Shown in pieces: positions 1 through 10,235 of a DNA stretch of 64,000 bases (the stretch's first letter is position 1; each line of letters starts with the position of its first letter). The notes beneath the pieces were generated by a model. That model was not told the DNA's origin and did not search any database. It worked only from the letters and a program-made list of their open reading frames with translations. Origin of the DNA: Ferribacterium limneticum. GTDB taxonomy: Bacteria > Pseudomonadota > Gammaproteobacteria > Burkholderiales > Rhodocyclaceae. Position numbers and translations under genes: made by a program. The stretch is taken from NCBI RefSeq assembly GCF_020510565.1, contig NZ_CP075189.1, positions 620,001 through 684,000 on the forward strand. Direction: 5' to 3'.

Positions 1-1193
1 CGGGCGCCGTCGCCCTGCTCGTCGCCGATGAAAGCAAGGTGCCGGCAGGCGTGTCCGCCGTTGTTGTCGATGACACCCGTCTCGCCCTCGGCCGTTTCGC
101 CGCCGCCTGGCGCGCCCAGTTCACGCTGCCGGTGATTGCCGTGACCGGCTCAAACGGCAAGACGACGACCAAGGAAATGGTCGCTGCGATTCTCAAGGCC
201 GCCTTTGGCGCCGCCGTGTTGTCCACGCGCGGCAACCTCAACAACGATATCGGCCTGCCGCTGACCCTGCTCGGCCTGCGTCTCTCGCATCGTGCCGCCG
301 TCATCGAGATGGGCATGAATCATCCCGGCGAAATCGCCTATCTGGCGCCGATTGGCGCGCCGACCGTGGCGCTGGTCACCAACGCTCAGCGCGCCCACCT
401 CGAAGGCATGGGCGACCTCGATGAAGTGGCGCGCGAAAAGGGCAGCATTTTCGCTGGCCTGCAGCCGAACGGCATCGCCGTGATCAACGCCGACGATGCC
501 TACGCAAGTTTCTGGTGCAGCCAGGCCGCGCCGCATGCCGTGCGGACTTTCGCTATCGACCACGCCGCTGATGTGCGCGGCACCGTGCGCCAGCACGGTC
601 TGGAAATCGCCATCGAACTGACCGCGCCGGAAGGCGAAGCAGCGATCACGCTGCATATCCCCGGTCGCCACAATGCCCGCAACGCCGTCGCCGCTGCCGC
701 TGCCTGTCTTGCGGCCGGCGTGCCGATGGCCGCCGTGGCGGCAGGTCTGGAGGCTTTCTCGGGGGTCAAGGGCCGTCTGCAGCGGCGGGCCGGCAACAAG
801 GGCGCCGAAATTCTCGACGACACCTATAACGCCAACCCCGATTCGGTCCGCGCCGGCATCGACGTGCTGGCCGCCACCATCGGTCGCAAGCTCTTCGTGC
901 TCGGTGACATGGGCGAAATCGGCGAGGCCAGCGGCCAGTACCACGACGAAATCGGCGGCTATGCCAAGAGCCAGGGCATCGACCGTTTGTTTGCCCTCGG
1001 CGATGCCTCGCAACTGGCCGTCCGCAACTTCGGCGAAGGGGCCCGGCATTTCTGCAACATCGAAAAGCTGATTGCTGCGGTCGACAAGGAATTGGGCCCG
1101 GAAACCACAGTGCTGGTCAAGGGCTCGCGCTTTATGAAAATGGAACGTGTGGTCGATGCGCTGGCCGCGCCGGCCGCCGAGGAGAAACACTGA
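1..1193 (+). CDS. murF: MurF, UDP-MurNAc-tripeptide:D-Ala-D-Ala ligase (5' partial)
   Basis: Adds D-Ala-D-Ala to the UDP-MurNAc-tripeptide, the last cytoplasmic step in making the peptidoglycan precursor. The frame is open from base 3 with no start codon in the window. About 397 residues are visible against a family length near 450, so the N-terminal ~60 residues lie upstream. The Mur-ligase P-loop reads [13 protein letters not shown], followed by the family-typical [10 protein letters not shown] and a late [10 protein letters not shown] motif. The stop overlaps the mraY start by one base (TGATG), which implies translational coupling in the dcw operon. The GTG at base 39 is an internal codon and not the real start. 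Confidence 0.96.
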   Translation, partial: GAVALLVADESKVPAGVSAVVVDDTRLALGRFAAAWRAQFTLPVIAVTGSNGKTTTKEMVAAILKAAFGAAVLSTRGNLNNDIGLPLTLLGLRLSHRAAVIEMGMNHPGEIAYLAPIGAPTVALVTNAQRAHLEGMGDLDEVAREKGSIFAGLQPNGIAVINADDAYASFWCSQAAPHAVRTFAIDHAADVRGTVRQHGLEIAIELTAPEGEAAITLHIPGRHNARNAVAAAAACLAAGVPMAAVAAGLEAFSGVKGRLQRRAGNKGAEILDDTYNANPDSVRAGIDVLAATIGRKLFVLGDMGEIGEASGQYHDEIGGYAKSQGIDRLFALGDASQLAVRNFGEGARHFCNIEKLIAAVDKELGPETTVLVKGSRFMKMERVVDALAAPAAEEKH

Positions 1194-2296
1194 TGCTGCT
1201 GGCTCTTGCCCAATGGCTCGCCCAGGACGTTCGCTTCTTCAACGTCTTTAACTACATCACGCTGCGTACCGTGCTGGCGACGCTGACGGCACTGCTTATC
1301 TCGTTTGCCGCCGGCCCCGGCGTCATCCGCTGGCTGGCCGCCAAGAAGATCGGTCAGGCAGTGCGCACCGACGGACCGCAAACCCATCTCGTCAAATCCG
1401 GCACGCCGACCATGGGCGGTGTGCTGATCCTGATCTCGATCGGCATCACGACGCTGTTGTGGGGTGACCTGAGCAACAAGTACGTGTGGACGGTGCTCGT
1501 CGTTACGCTCGGTTTTGGCATCGTCGGCTGGTACGACGACTGGAAAAAGGTCGTTTATCGTGACCCGAATGGCCTGGCCAGTCGGTGGAAATTCTTCTGG
1601 CAATCGGTGCTCGGCCTCGGAGCCGCGCTCTTCCTCGCCTACTCGGCCAAGTCGGGGGCGCAGACCGAACTGATCGTGCCCTTCTTCAAGACCATCGCCT
1701 ACCCGCTCGGCATCGTCGGTTTCATCACGCTGACCTACTTCGTCATCGTCGGCACCAGCAACGCGGTCAATCTGACCGACGGCCTCGACGGCCTCGCCAT
1801 CATGCCGACCGTCATGATCGCCGGCGCCTTCGCCATCTTCGCCTACGTCACCGGCCACGCCGGGCTCGCCAAGTACCTGCTCATTCCCTACGTGCCGGGG
1901 GCGGGCGAGTTGTGCATCCTGCTCGGCGCCATTGCCGGGGCGGGGCTCGGCTTCCTGTGGTTCAACGCTTACCCGGCCGAAGTGTTCATGGGTGACGTCG
2001 GCGCGCTGTCGCTCGGCGCGGCGCTCGGCACCGTCGCCGTCATCCTGCGTCAGGAAATCGTCCTGCTGATCATGGGCGGCGTCTTCGTCGTCGAAACCCT
2101 GTCGGTCATGCTGCAGGTCAGCTACTTCAAATACACCAAGAAGAAATTCGGCGAGGGCCGCCGCATCCTGCGCATGGCGCCCTTGCACCACCACTTCGAA
2201 CAATCGGGCTGGAAGGAGACGCAGGTCGTCGTCCGCTTCTGGATCATCACCATCATGCTCGTGCTAGTCGGGCTGTCCTCGTTGAAGTTGCGCTGA
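1193..2296 (+). CDS. mraY: MraY, phospho-N-acetylmuramoyl-pentapeptide transferase
   Basis: Integral membrane enzyme that transfers phospho-MurNAc-pentapeptide from UDP to undecaprenyl phosphate, making lipid I. The 367-residue length is normal. Visible family motifs are the GWYDDWKK loop, [10 protein letters not shown] with catalytic-site aspartates, and the histidine loop PLHHHFE near the C-terminus. About ten hydrophobic segments are spread along the protein. The first start overlaps the murF stop, and its own stop overlaps the murD ATG by one base, so the gene sits inside a tightly coupled cell-wall operon. Confidence 0.97.
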   Translation: MLLALAQWLAQDVRFFNVFNYITLRTVLATLTALLISFAAGPGVIRWLAAKKIGQAVRTDGPQTHLVKSGTPTMGGVLILISIGITTLLWGDLSNKYVWTVLVVTLGFGIVGWYDDWKKVVYRDPNGLASRWKFFWQSVLGLGAALFLAYSAKSGAQTELIVPFFKTIAYPLGIVGFITLTYFVIVGTSNAVNLTDGLDGLAIMPTVMIAGAFAIFAYVTGHAGLAKYLLIPYVPGAGELCILLGAIAGAGLGFLWFNAYPAEVFMGDVGALSLGAALGTVAVILRQEIVLLIMGGVFVVETLSVMLQVSYFKYTKKKFGEGRRILRMAPLHHHFEQSGWKETQVVVRFWIITIMLVLVGLSSLKLR

Positions 2297-3648
2297 TGGA
2301 ACTTCGCGGCAAACGCGTTCTGGTTGTCGGACTCGGTGAGTCCGGACTGGCGATGGCCAAGTGGCTGCATCGCCAGGGCGCGCTGGTCCGCGTCGCCGAT
2401 TCGCGCGACAACCCGCCGAACGTTGAAGCGCTGCAGCGTGTTGCCCCGGGCGCCGAACTGATCGCCGGGCCGTTTGTTGAAGCACCGTTTGCCAGCGCCG
2501 ATCTCGTCGCGCTGTCGCCAGGCGTCGCCAAGGCGACACCGGTGATTGCCACGGTCGACCGGAAAATAGTGTCAGAAATCGAATTGTTCGCCGTCGGCGT
2601 GCGCGAGCAGGTGCCGGGCTCGAAGGTCATCGCCATCACCGGCAGCAACGGCAAGACGACCACGACGGCGCTGACCGCCCATCTGCTCAACGGCGCCGGT
2701 GTTCCGGCCATCGCCTGCGGCAACATCTCGCCGTCGGCCCTCGATGCGCTCATGGATGCGCAGGATGCCGGCGCTTTGCCGCAGGTCTGGGTCGTCGAAC
2801 TGTCGAGCTTCCAGCTCGAAACGACGCACCACCTGAACGCCGCAGCCGCCACCGTGCTCAACGTCTCGGAAGATCACCTCGACCGTTATGAAGGCAGCCT
2901 GGCCAATTACGCCGCCGCCAAGTCGCGCGTTTTCCAGGGCAAGGGCGTCATGGTCCTGAACCGTGACGACGACTGGTCGATGGCCAACGGCCGCTGCGGC
3001 CGCACGATGGTGACTTTCGGCCTGAACGCCGCGCCGCGCGGCGTCGATTACGGTTTTGCCGACGGGGCAATCCATCGCGGCAAGGAAAAGCTCGTCGCGC
3101 TGGCCGACCTCAAGCTGTCCGGCCTGCATAACGCCGCCAATGCCATGGCCGCGCTGGCCCTGTGCGAGGCGATTGGCGTCGCACCGGCTGGCTTGGTCGA
3201 ACCGCTCAAGTCTTTCGCCGGCTTGCCGCATCGCGTCGAAACCGTCGCTGAAATCGACGGCGTGCTTTATGTCGACGACTCCAAGGGCACCAACGTCGGT
3301 GCCACGCTGGCCGCAATCGAAGGCATGGGCCGCAAGGTCGCCATCGTCCTCGGTGGTGACGGCAAGGGACAGGATTTCTCACCGCTCAAGCCCGCTCTCG
3401 AAATACACGGCCGCGCCGTCGCCCTGATCGGCCGAGATGCCGCCGCCATCGGTATGGCCCTCGAAGGCAGCGGCGTGCCGACCCGCATCCTCGGCGACAT
3501 GGAAGCCGCCGTGCGTTGGCTTGCTGCCCAGGCCAAGTCGGGCGATTGCGTCCTGCTCTCGCCAGCCTGTGCCAGCCTCGACATGTACAAGAATTACGCC
3601 CACCGCGCCCAGGCCTTCATTGATGCGGTGAAGGGGTTGTCAGCATGA
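2296..3648 (+). CDS. murD: MurD, UDP-MurNAc-L-Ala:D-glutamate ligase
   Basis: Cytoplasmic ligase that adds D-glutamate to UDP-MurNAc-L-alanine using ATP. The 450-residue product has an N-terminal Rossmann-like domain (VLVVGLGESGLAMAKWL), the central ATP-binding loop [11 protein letters not shown], and C-terminal VDDSKGTNVGAT and LSPACASLDMYKNY motifs typical of MurD. The start is fixed by the one-base overlap with mraY. The stop overlaps the ftsW start by four bases. Confidence 0.97.
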   Translation: MELRGKRVLVVGLGESGLAMAKWLHRQGALVRVADSRDNPPNVEALQRVAPGAELIAGPFVEAPFASADLVALSPGVAKATPVIATVDRKIVSEIELFAVGVREQVPGSKVIAITGSNGKTTTTALTAHLLNGAGVPAIACGNISPSALDALMDAQDAGALPQVWVVELSSFQLETTHHLNAAAATVLNVSEDHLDRYEGSLANYAAAKSRVFQGKGVMVLNRDDDWSMANGRCGRTMVTFGLNAAPRGVDYGFADGAIHRGKEKLVALADLKLSGLHNAANAMAALALCEAIGVAPAGLVEPLKSFAGLPHRVETVAEIDGVLYVDDSKGTNVGATLAAIEGMGRKVAIVLGGDGKGQDFSPLKPALEIHGRAVALIGRDAAAIGMALEGSGVPTRILGDMEAAVRWLAAQAKSGDCVLLSPACASLDMYKNYAHRAQAFIDAVKGLSA

Positions 3649-4808
3649 TGATCGGCGCCCTCGATTCCCCGCGCCGGCAAGTGGCCGAGATCGACTACGC
3701 CCTGCTGTGGAGCGTGCTGATCCTGCTTTTTTCGGGGCTGGTTATGGTCTATTCAGCTTCGATTGCCATCGCCGAAGGCGGCCGTTTCACCGGCCATCAG
3801 CCGGCCTACTACCTGGTCCGCCACGGCATCTTCCTGTGCATCGGTCTGGTCGCCGCCGCCGTCACTTTCCAGGTGCCGCTCTCGCTGTGGCAGAAGAACG
3901 CGCCCTACCTGTTCATGATCGGCGTCGCCCTGCTGGCGCTCGTGCTGATCCCCGGCATCGGCCGCGATGTCAATGGCGCCCGCCGCTGGCTGTCGCTTGG
4001 CTTTGCCAACCTGCAGCCGTCCGAACTCATGAAGCTGTTCGCCGTGCTCTACGCCGCCGACTACACGGTGCGCAAGATCAATGTCATGCATGACCTCAAG
4101 CAGGCCTTCCTGCCGATGTTCGGGGCCATGGCCGTGGTCGGTATGCTGCTGCTCAAGGAGCCGGACTTCGGCGCTCTGGTCGTCATCATCTCGATCGCCA
4201 TGGGTATCCTCTTCCTCGGCGGCCTCAAGGCGCGGTTGTTCGCGCTGCTCATCGTCGGCCTGCTCATCGCCTTCGCGATCATGATCATCGTCTCGCCCTA
4301 CCGGCGCGACCGCGTGTTCGGCTTCATGGACCCGTGGGCCGATGCCTACGGCCGCGGTTACCAGCTGTCGCATTCGCTGATCGCCTTCGGCCGCGGCGAA
4401 CTGTTCGGCGTCGGCCTTGGCGCCAGTGTCGAAAAACTGTTCTACCTGCCGGAAGCGCACACCGACTTCCTGCTCGCCGTGATCGCCGAAGAGCTGGGCT
4501 TCTTCGGCGTTGTGGCGATCATCGCGCTGTTCGCCCTGCTCGTTCAGCGCGCTTTCGCCATCGGCCGCCAGTGCGTGCAGCTTGACCGCCTCTACCCGGC
4601 GCTCGTCGCCATGGGCATGGGCATCTGGTTCGGCGTCCAGTCCTTCATCAACATGGGCGTCAACATGGGCCTGCTGCCGACCAAGGGCCTGACCCTGCCG
4701 CTCATGAGCTTCGGCGGTTCGGGCGTTTTCGCCAACTGCGTGGCGCTCGCCATCCTCCTCCGGGTGGATTGGGAGAATCGCCAATTGATGCGCGGAGGCA
4801 AGCTATGA
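3645..4808 (+). CDS. ftsW: FtsW, SEDS-family septal peptidoglycan polymerase
   Basis: SEDS glycosyltransferase that polymerises septal peptidoglycan with its partner class B PBP. The 387 residues contain about ten membrane segments. Recognisable family stretches are [28 protein letters not shown] and the C-terminal [17 protein letters not shown]. The ATG at 3645 overlaps the murD stop and follows an AAGGGG ribosome site; ATG at 3648 is an alternative. The stop TGA shares bases with the murG ATG. Confidence 0.96.
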   Translation: MMIGALDSPRRQVAEIDYALLWSVLILLFSGLVMVYSASIAIAEGGRFTGHQPAYYLVRHGIFLCIGLVAAAVTFQVPLSLWQKNAPYLFMIGVALLALVLIPGIGRDVNGARRWLSLGFANLQPSELMKLFAVLYAADYTVRKINVMHDLKQAFLPMFGAMAVVGMLLLKEPDFGALVVIISIAMGILFLGGLKARLFALLIVGLLIAFAIMIIVSPYRRDRVFGFMDPWADAYGRGYQLSHSLIAFGRGELFGVGLGASVEKLFYLPEAHTDFLLAVIAEELGFFGVVAIIALFALLVQRAFAIGRQCVQLDRLYPALVAMGMGIWFGVQSFINMGVNMGLLPTKGLTLPLMSFGGSGVFANCVALAILLRVDWENRQLMRGGKL

Positions 4809-5863
4809 GCAAGACGATCATGATCATGGCCGGCGGCACCGGCGGCCACATATTTCCGGCGCTGGCCGTTGCTCACTCGATGCGCGATGCCGGCTGGCGT
4901 GTTGTCTGGCTGGGCAATCCGGAGGGCATGGAAGCCCGTCTGGTGCCACAGCACGGCTTCGAGATGGTTAATTTGAAGTTCGCCGCCCTGCGCGGCAAGG
5001 GCATCCTGCGCAAGCTGCTGCTGCCGGTTAATCTGCTCAAGGGTTTCTGGCAGGCGCAGAAAGCCATCCGTCAGGTGCAGCCTGATGTTGTGCTCGGCAT
5101 GGGCGGCTACATCACCTTCCCGGGCGGCATGATGGCCGTGTTGCTCGGCAAGCCGCTGGTCGTCCATGAACAGAATTCGGTGGCCGGGCTGGCTAATCGC
5201 GTCCTGGCTGGTGTGGCCGACCGCGTCGTGACCGGCTTCCCGGATGTCCTGAACAAAGGCATCTGGGCCGGCAATCCGGTGCGTCCGGAAATCGCCAAGA
5301 TCGCCCCGCCGGCCGAGCGTTTTGCCGAGCACACCGGCGCCCTGCGCGTGCTGGTCATTGGCGGCAGTCTCGGTGCCCAGGCGCTTAACGAAATGGTGCC
5401 CAAGGGCATGGCCCTGCTGGCTGAATCCGAACAACCGCAGATCGTCCATCAGGCCGGCGAAAAGCATATCGAGGCGCTCAAGGCCAATTACGCCGCGGTC
5501 GGCGTCCAGGCCCATTGCGTTTCCTTCATCGAAGACATGGCTGGTGCCTACGAATGGGCTGATCTGGTCATCTGTCGGGCCGGTGCGCTGACCGTGGCCG
5601 AACTGGCCGCCACCGGCGTGGCGAGCATCCTGGTGCCCTTCCCGCATGCGGTCGATGACCACCAGACCGGCAACGCCAAATTCCTGGTCAATGTTGGCGG
5701 CGCCTTCCTTTTGCCGCAAACCGAATTAACGCCGGAATCCATCGCGCTGATCCGCAACTATTCCCGCGGTCAACTGCTGGAAATGGCTGAAAAGGCCCGC
5801 AGTCTGGCCAAGCCCGATGCCACCGAAGAAGTGGCGACTATTTGTGCAGAGAGCGCGAAATGA
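4805..5863 (+). CDS. murG: MurG, lipid II synthase (GlcNAc transferase)
   Basis: Peripheral inner-membrane glycosyltransferase (GT28) that adds GlcNAc to lipid I, giving lipid II. From the ATG at 4805 it is 352 residues long. That start is preferred over the upstream in-frame codon at 4769 because a perfect GGAGG lies at 4794-4798 and the protein then begins directly with [15 protein letters not shown], the expected N-terminus. Other motifs are [24 protein letters not shown] and the UDP-GlcNAc loop [11 protein letters not shown]. The stop overlaps the murC ATG. Confidence 0.97.
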   Translation: MSKTIMIMAGGTGGHIFPALAVAHSMRDAGWRVVWLGNPEGMEARLVPQHGFEMVNLKFAALRGKGILRKLLLPVNLLKGFWQAQKAIRQVQPDVVLGMGGYITFPGGMMAVLLGKPLVVHEQNSVAGLANRVLAGVADRVVTGFPDVLNKGIWAGNPVRPEIAKIAPPAERFAEHTGALRVLVIGGSLGAQALNEMVPKGMALLAESEQPQIVHQAGEKHIEALKANYAAVGVQAHCVSFIEDMAGAYEWADLVICRAGALTVAELAATGVASILVPFPHAVDDHQTGNAKFLVNVGGAFLLPQTELTPESIALIRNYSRGQLLEMAEKARSLAKPDATEEVATICAESAK

Positions 5864-7251
5864 AACATAAAGTCAAACACATCCACTTCGTCGGCGTCGG
5901 CGGTTCGGGCATGAGCGGCATCGCCGAAGTGCTGGTCCACCTCGACTACACGGTGAGCGGCTCCGATCTGGCGGCCAGTGCCACGACGCGTCGCCTCGAA
6001 GGCGAGGGCATCAAGGTCATGATCGGCCACGCCGCCGAAAACATCGCCGGGGCCGATGCCGTCGTTACCTCGACCGCCGTCAAGGCCGACAACCCGGAAG
6101 TCGTCGCCGCCCGCGAAAAGAAGATCCCGGTCGTGCCGCGCGCCCAGATGCTGGCCGAACTGATGCGCCTCAAGCATGGCATCGCCATCGCCGGGACGCA
6201 CGGCAAGACCACCACCACCAGTCTGGTCGCCAGCATCCTGGCCGAAGGCGGCATCGATCCGACTTTCGTCATCGGCGGTCGCCTCAATGCGGCCGGTGCC
6301 AACGCCCGTCTCGGCAGCGGCGATTTTCTCGTGGCCGAGGCCGATGAGTCTGACGCCTCCTTCCTCTTCCTGTCGCCGGTCATTTCGGTCGTCACCAACA
6401 TCGACGCCGACCACATGGAAACCTATGGCCATGACTTCGAGCGTCTGAAGTCGGCCTTCGTCGAATTTCTCAATCGCCTGCCGTTTTACGGCGTGGCCGT
6501 GCTTTGCGGCGACGACGCCAATGTGCGCGACATCATGCCGCGCGTGCCGAAGCAGATCATCACCTACGGCCTGTCGCCGGAGAACAATTTCTACGCTGAG
6601 AACATCGTCGCCGAGGATGGCCGGATGCGCTTCGACTGCGTCCGGGTCAATGGCTCGACCTCGCGGCTGTCGATTTCGCTCAACACGCCGGGCCTGCATA
6701 ACGTCCTCAACGCTCTGGCCGCCATCGCCGTGGCCACCGAAGTGCAGGTTTCCGACGCCGCCATCGTCAAGGCGCTGGCCGAGTTCAAGGGCGTTGGTCG
6801 CCGCTTCCAGCGCTACGGTGAAGTCGCCTTGCCGGCTGGCGGCAGCTTCACGCTGGTCGATGACTACGGCCATCACCCGGTCGAAATGGCCGCCACGCTG
6901 GCCGCCGCCCGTGGTGCTTTCCCCGGCCGTCGTCTGGTGCTGGCCTTCCAGCCGCACCGCTACACGCGGACGCGTGATTGCTTCGAAGACTTCGTCAAGG
7001 TGCTGAGCACGGTCGACGCGCTGTTACTGGCCGAAATCTACGCCGCCGGCGAAGCGCCCATCGTCGCTGCCGACGGCCGTTCGCTAGCCCGCGCCCTGCG
7101 CGTCGGCGGCAAGGTCGAGCCGGTTTTCGTCGAAGACATCGCGGCCATGCCGCAAACGATCATGGATGTCGCCCGCGCTGGCGACGTGGTGTTGTGCATG
7201 GGGGCCGGCTCGATTGGTGCGGTTCCCGGGAAAGTGGCAGGGCAGATATGA
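5860..7251 (+). CDS. murC: MurC, UDP-MurNAc:L-alanine ligase
   Basis: Cytoplasmic ATP-dependent ligase that adds the first amino acid (L-Ala) to UDP-MurNAc. The product from ATG 5860 is 463 residues: [20 protein letters not shown] at the N-terminus, ATP loop [16 protein letters not shown], and the late [14 protein letters not shown] motif. The start overlaps the murG stop (ATGA). After the stop comes a 57-base gap before ddl that holds one copy of the dispersed repeat. MurB, often found between murC and ddl, is absent here and must be elsewhere. Confidence 0.97.
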   Translation: MKHKVKHIHFVGVGGSGMSGIAEVLVHLDYTVSGSDLAASATTRRLEGEGIKVMIGHAAENIAGADAVVTSTAVKADNPEVVAAREKKIPVVPRAQMLAELMRLKHGIAIAGTHGKTTTTSLVASILAEGGIDPTFVIGGRLNAAGANARLGSGDFLVAEADESDASFLFLSPVISVVTNIDADHMETYGHDFERLKSAFVEFLNRLPFYGVAVLCGDDANVRDIMPRVPKQIITYGLSPENNFYAENIVAEDGRMRFDCVRVNGSTSRLSISLNTPGLHNVLNALAAIAVATEVQVSDAAIVKALAEFKGVGRRFQRYGEVALPAGGSFTLVDDYGHHPVEMAATLAAARGAFPGRRLVLAFQPHRYTRTRDCFEDFVKVLSTVDALLLAEIYAAGEAPIVAADGRSLARALRVGGKVEPVFVEDIAAMPQTIMDVARAGDVVLCMGAGSIGAVPGKVAGQI

Positions 7252-7254
7252 GTT

Positions 7255-7292
7255 CCTACGGTCAACCGGAAAAAATGCCCAAAATTGAAATG
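7255..7292 (+). repeat. Dispersed 38-bp motif, copy 1 (murC-ddl gap)
   Basis: Reads CTACGGTCAACCGGAAAA then TGCCCAAAATTGAAAT, close to the consensus assembled from the other copies. It fills most of the gap between the murC stop and the ddl ribosome site and lies in the sense orientation of both genes. Confidence 0.8.
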
Positions 7293-7308
7293 CAGTCTGG
7301 AGCAAAGC

Positions 7309-8214
7309 ATGTCTGATTTCGGCAAAGTCGCCGTCCTGTTTGGTGGAACCTCCGCCGAGCGTGAAGTTTCGTTGAACAGCGGTTCGCGCGTGCTGGCCGC
7401 CCTGCAAGGGCAGGGTATCGACGCCCACGCCTTCGACCCGGCCTCGCAGCCGCTCGATGCCCTCAAGGGCTACGACCGCGCCTTCATCGCACTGCACGGT
7501 CGCCATGGCGAAGACGGCACGATTCAGGGCGCCCTCGAAGTCATGCACATCCCCTACACCGGCTCCGGCGTCCTTGCCTCGGCGCTGGCCATGGACAAGT
7601 TCCGCACCAAGCTGATGTGGCAGGCGGCCGGCCTGGCCATTCCCGAATATGCGCTGCTCACGGCCGATTCCGACTTTGCCGACATCGAGGAAGAACTCGG
7701 CCTGCCGCTCTTCGTCAAGCCGGCGCACGAAGGCTCGTCGATTGGCATCACCAAGGTCAAGGAACGCGGCGCGCTCAAGGCCGCCTACGAAGCAGCGGCC
7801 AAGTTTGATCCGCTGGTCATCGCCGAAAAAGGCGTGCTCGGCGGCGAATACACGGTCGGCATCATCGGCGACGAAGCCATGCCGATCATCAAGATCGAGC
7901 CGGCCACCGAGTGGTACGACTACGAAGCCAAGTACAACCGCGACGACACCCAATATCTGTGCCCGTGCGGCCTGCCGGAAGCCAAGGAAATGGAAATCCG
8001 CAAGGGCGCGCTCGAAGCTTTCCGCGTCCTCGGCGGCCGTGGCTGGGGCCGGGTCGATTTCCTGATGGACGAGGACGGCAAGCATTACTTCCTCGAAGTG
8101 AATACCGCGCCCGGCATGACCGACCATTCGCTGGTGCCGATGGCCGCCCGCGTCAATGGCATGGACTACCCGACGCTGGTCCGCCGTGTCCTCGAACTCG
8201 CTACCAACGACTGA
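7309..8214 (+). CDS. ddl: D-alanine--D-alanine ligase
   Basis: ATP-grasp enzyme that makes D-Ala-D-Ala for MurF. The start at 7309 ([13 protein letters not shown]) is chosen over the in-frame ATG at 7285 because it has GGAG about 7 bases upstream, the protein then begins with the conserved [14 protein letters not shown], and 7285 lies inside the dispersed repeat. Length is 301 residues. Visible motifs are [13 protein letters not shown] (nucleotide/substrate lid) and [13 protein letters not shown] followed by [11 protein letters not shown] (metal and ATP site). The position between murC and ftsQ fits DdlB. Confidence 0.95.
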   Translation: MSDFGKVAVLFGGTSAEREVSLNSGSRVLAALQGQGIDAHAFDPASQPLDALKGYDRAFIALHGRHGEDGTIQGALEVMHIPYTGSGVLASALAMDKFRTKLMWQAAGLAIPEYALLTADSDFADIEEELGLPLFVKPAHEGSSIGITKVKERGALKAAYEAAAKFDPLVIAEKGVLGGEYTVGIIGDEAMPIIKIEPATEWYDYEAKYNRDDTQYLCPCGLPEAKEMEIRKGALEAFRVLGGRGWGRVDFLMDEDGKHYFLEVNTAPGMTDHSLVPMAARVNGMDYPTLVRRVLELATND

Positions 8215-8222
8215 GCCAATGA

Positions 8223-8963
8223 ATGTGGAACAAACCGCACCTGCTCAACGCCATCGCCGACCTGCTCATGCTGGTCGCCGCGGCGGCGTTGCTGGCCGCC
8301 GGCGCGGTCTGGCTGGTGCGCGTACCGTCGCTGCCGGTCAAGCATGTGGTGTTTGCCGAGCCGCTGCCGCACACCAAGCGGGGCGAGGTGGAACAGGTGT
8401 TGCCGGGCTCGCTGAAAGGCAATTTCTTCAGCCTGAATCTGGAACAGGTGCGCGGTTCGCTCGAGAAGCTGCCCTGGGTACGCAAGGTCGATGTGCGTCG
8501 CCAGTGGCCGGACCGTCTCGAAATCCGGATCGAGGAGCACAAACCGGTGGCGCGCTGGGGCGAGGGGCGCGGCGAATTGGTCAACAGCTACGGCGAGGTA
8601 TTTGCCGCCGGTCTGCCGGAGAGCGAAGCGACCAACTTGCCGCTGCTTTTCGGGCCGAACGGAACGGCGCAGGAAGTCTTGAAACATTACAGCGAGTTTG
8701 TCGGTTCGTTCGGAACGGTCGGCGAAAAGCCGGTCCAGGTCACGCTGTCACCGCGTCTGGCCTGGCAGCTCAAATTGCAAAACGGCATGTTGGTGGACAT
8801 CGGTCGGGAACAGCCGAAGGCGCCAGTCGGTGTGCGTCTGCAGCGCTTTTTGGAAATTTATCCGGAAACGGTCGCCAGGCAGGCGGTCCGGCCGGCGGTC
8901 GTGGATTTGCGGTATCCGAATGGTTTCGCCATGCGAATGGCGGGCGAGGGGAAGGGAAAGTAA
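8223..8963 (+). CDS. ftsQ: FtsQ, cell division protein
   Basis: Bitopic inner-membrane protein of the FtsQLB divisome complex. The 246-residue product has a short cytoplasmic N-terminus, one membrane segment at about residues 12-33 (LLMLVAAAALLAAGAVWLV), then a periplasmic POTRA domain (starting near LPVKHVVFAEPLP) and the FtsQ beta domain containing LPWVRKVDVRRQWPDRLEI. It starts nine bases after the ddl stop. Sequence divergence is high in this family, so position and topology carry much of the identification. Confidence 0.93.
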   Translation: MWNKPHLLNAIADLLMLVAAAALLAAGAVWLVRVPSLPVKHVVFAEPLPHTKRGEVEQVLPGSLKGNFFSLNLEQVRGSLEKLPWVRKVDVRRQWPDRLEIRIEEHKPVARWGEGRGELVNSYGEVFAAGLPESEATNLPLLFGPNGTAQEVLKHYSEFVGSFGTVGEKPVQVTLSPRLAWQLKLQNGMLVDIGREQPKAPVGVRLQRFLEIYPETVARQAVRPAVVDLRYPNGFAMRMAGEGKGK

Positions 8964-8967
8964 GCAT

Positions 8968-10197
8968 ATGAGCAGGGACAACAAGGATCTGGTCGTCGGT
9001 CTCGATATCGGGACGTCGAAGATCGTCGCGCTGGTCGCCGAGATCAACCAGGAAGGCCATCTGAACGTCATCGGCATGGGCTCGCAGGATTCGCGCGGTC
9101 TCAAGAAGGGCGTCGTGGTGAACATCGAGGACACCGTGCACACCATCAGCCGGGTCGTCCAGGAAGTCGAGCTGATGGCCGACTGCAAGGTGACCAACGT
9201 CTATACCGGCATCGCCGGCAGCCACATCAAGAGCTTCAACTCGAACGGCATGGTGGCGATCAAGGACAAGGAAGTCACCCAGACCGACGTCGAGCGCGTC
9301 ATCGAAACCGCCAAGGCAATGCCGATCCCGGCTGATCAGGAAATCCTGCACATTCTCACCCAGGAATTCGTTATCGACGGCCAGGACGGCATCCGCGAGC
9401 CGATCGGCATGAGCGGCATGCGCCTCGAAGTGAAGACGCACATCGTCACCGGCGCCGTCTCGGCCGCCCAGAACATCGTCAAGTGCGTCCGCCGCTGCGG
9501 TCTGGAAGTGAACGACCTCGTACTGCAGCCGCTGGCCTCCAGCTACGCCGTGCTCTCCGAGGACGAAAAGGACCTTGGCGTTTGCCTGATCGACATCGGC
9601 GGCGGTACGACCGACATCGCCGTGTGGACGCAGGGCGCCATCCGCCACACCTCGGTGATTCCCATTGCCGGCGACCAGGTCACCAACGACATCGCCATGG
9701 CGCTGCGCACGCCGACGCGCGAAGCCGAAGACATCAAGTGCAAGTACGGCTGCGCCCTGTCGCAACTGGCTGACGTGAGCGAGAACCTCGATGTTGCCGG
9801 TGTCGATGACCGGCCGAGTCGCAAGCTGAGCCGCCGCGCCCTGGCCGACGTCATCCAGCCGCGCGTCGAGGAGCTCTATGAGTTGATCCAGAACGAGCTG
9901 CGCCGCGCCGGTTTCGAGGAAGTGCTGTCGTCCGGCATCGTCCTGACCGGCGGCGCCAGCGTCATGCCCGGCATGGTCGAGTTGGGCGAGGAGCTCTTTC
10001 ACATGCCGGTTCGCCTCGGCAACCCGAAATACACCGGCAGCCTGGCCGACGTCGTGCAAAGCCCGCGCTTCTCGACCGCTTACGGCCTGCTGCTCGAAGC
10101 CCAGGCCCAGCGCAAACGCGGCCAGAAGATCCAGGAAAAGCAGGGCTTCAAGGACGTCTTCGACGGCATGAAGTCGTGGTTTGCCAAGAATTTTTGA
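8968..10197 (+). CDS. ftsA: FtsA, divisome actin homologue
   Basis: Membrane-tethered actin-like ATPase that anchors FtsZ. The ATG at 8968 starts four bases after the ftsQ stop and gives 409 residues. Phosphate 1 motif is VGLDIGTSKIVALVAEI, phosphate 2 is LIDIGGGTTDIAVW, and the adenosine motif is IVLTGGASVMPGM. The C-terminus FDGMKSWFAKNF is the expected amphipathic membrane-targeting helix. The frame is open much further upstream, but that stretch overlaps ftsQ and is not FtsA-like. Confidence 0.97.
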   Translation: MSRDNKDLVVGLDIGTSKIVALVAEINQEGHLNVIGMGSQDSRGLKKGVVVNIEDTVHTISRVVQEVELMADCKVTNVYTGIAGSHIKSFNSNGMVAIKDKEVTQTDVERVIETAKAMPIPADQEILHILTQEFVIDGQDGIREPIGMSGMRLEVKTHIVTGAVSAAQNIVKCVRRCGLEVNDLVLQPLASSYAVLSEDEKDLGVCLIDIGGGTTDIAVWTQGAIRHTSVIPIAGDQVTNDIAMALRTPTREAEDIKCKYGCALSQLADVSENLDVAGVDDRPSRKLSRRALADVIQPRVEELYELIQNELRRAGFEEVLSSGIVLTGGASVMPGMVELGEELFHMPVRLGNPKYTGSLADVVQSPRFSTAYGLLLEAQAQRKRGQKIQEKQGFKDVFDGMKSWFAKNF

Positions 10198-10235
10198 TTT
10201 GTTGTTGAACAGTTTTTTCAGAGGAGGTAGTCATC

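Noticed and set aside
150..2203. Long minus-strand open frames across murF and mraY
   Set aside because: Their codon pattern mirrors the strongly supported plus-strand genes; the proteins are rich in His, Asp and Gly without domains. They are shadows of GC-rich coding DNA.
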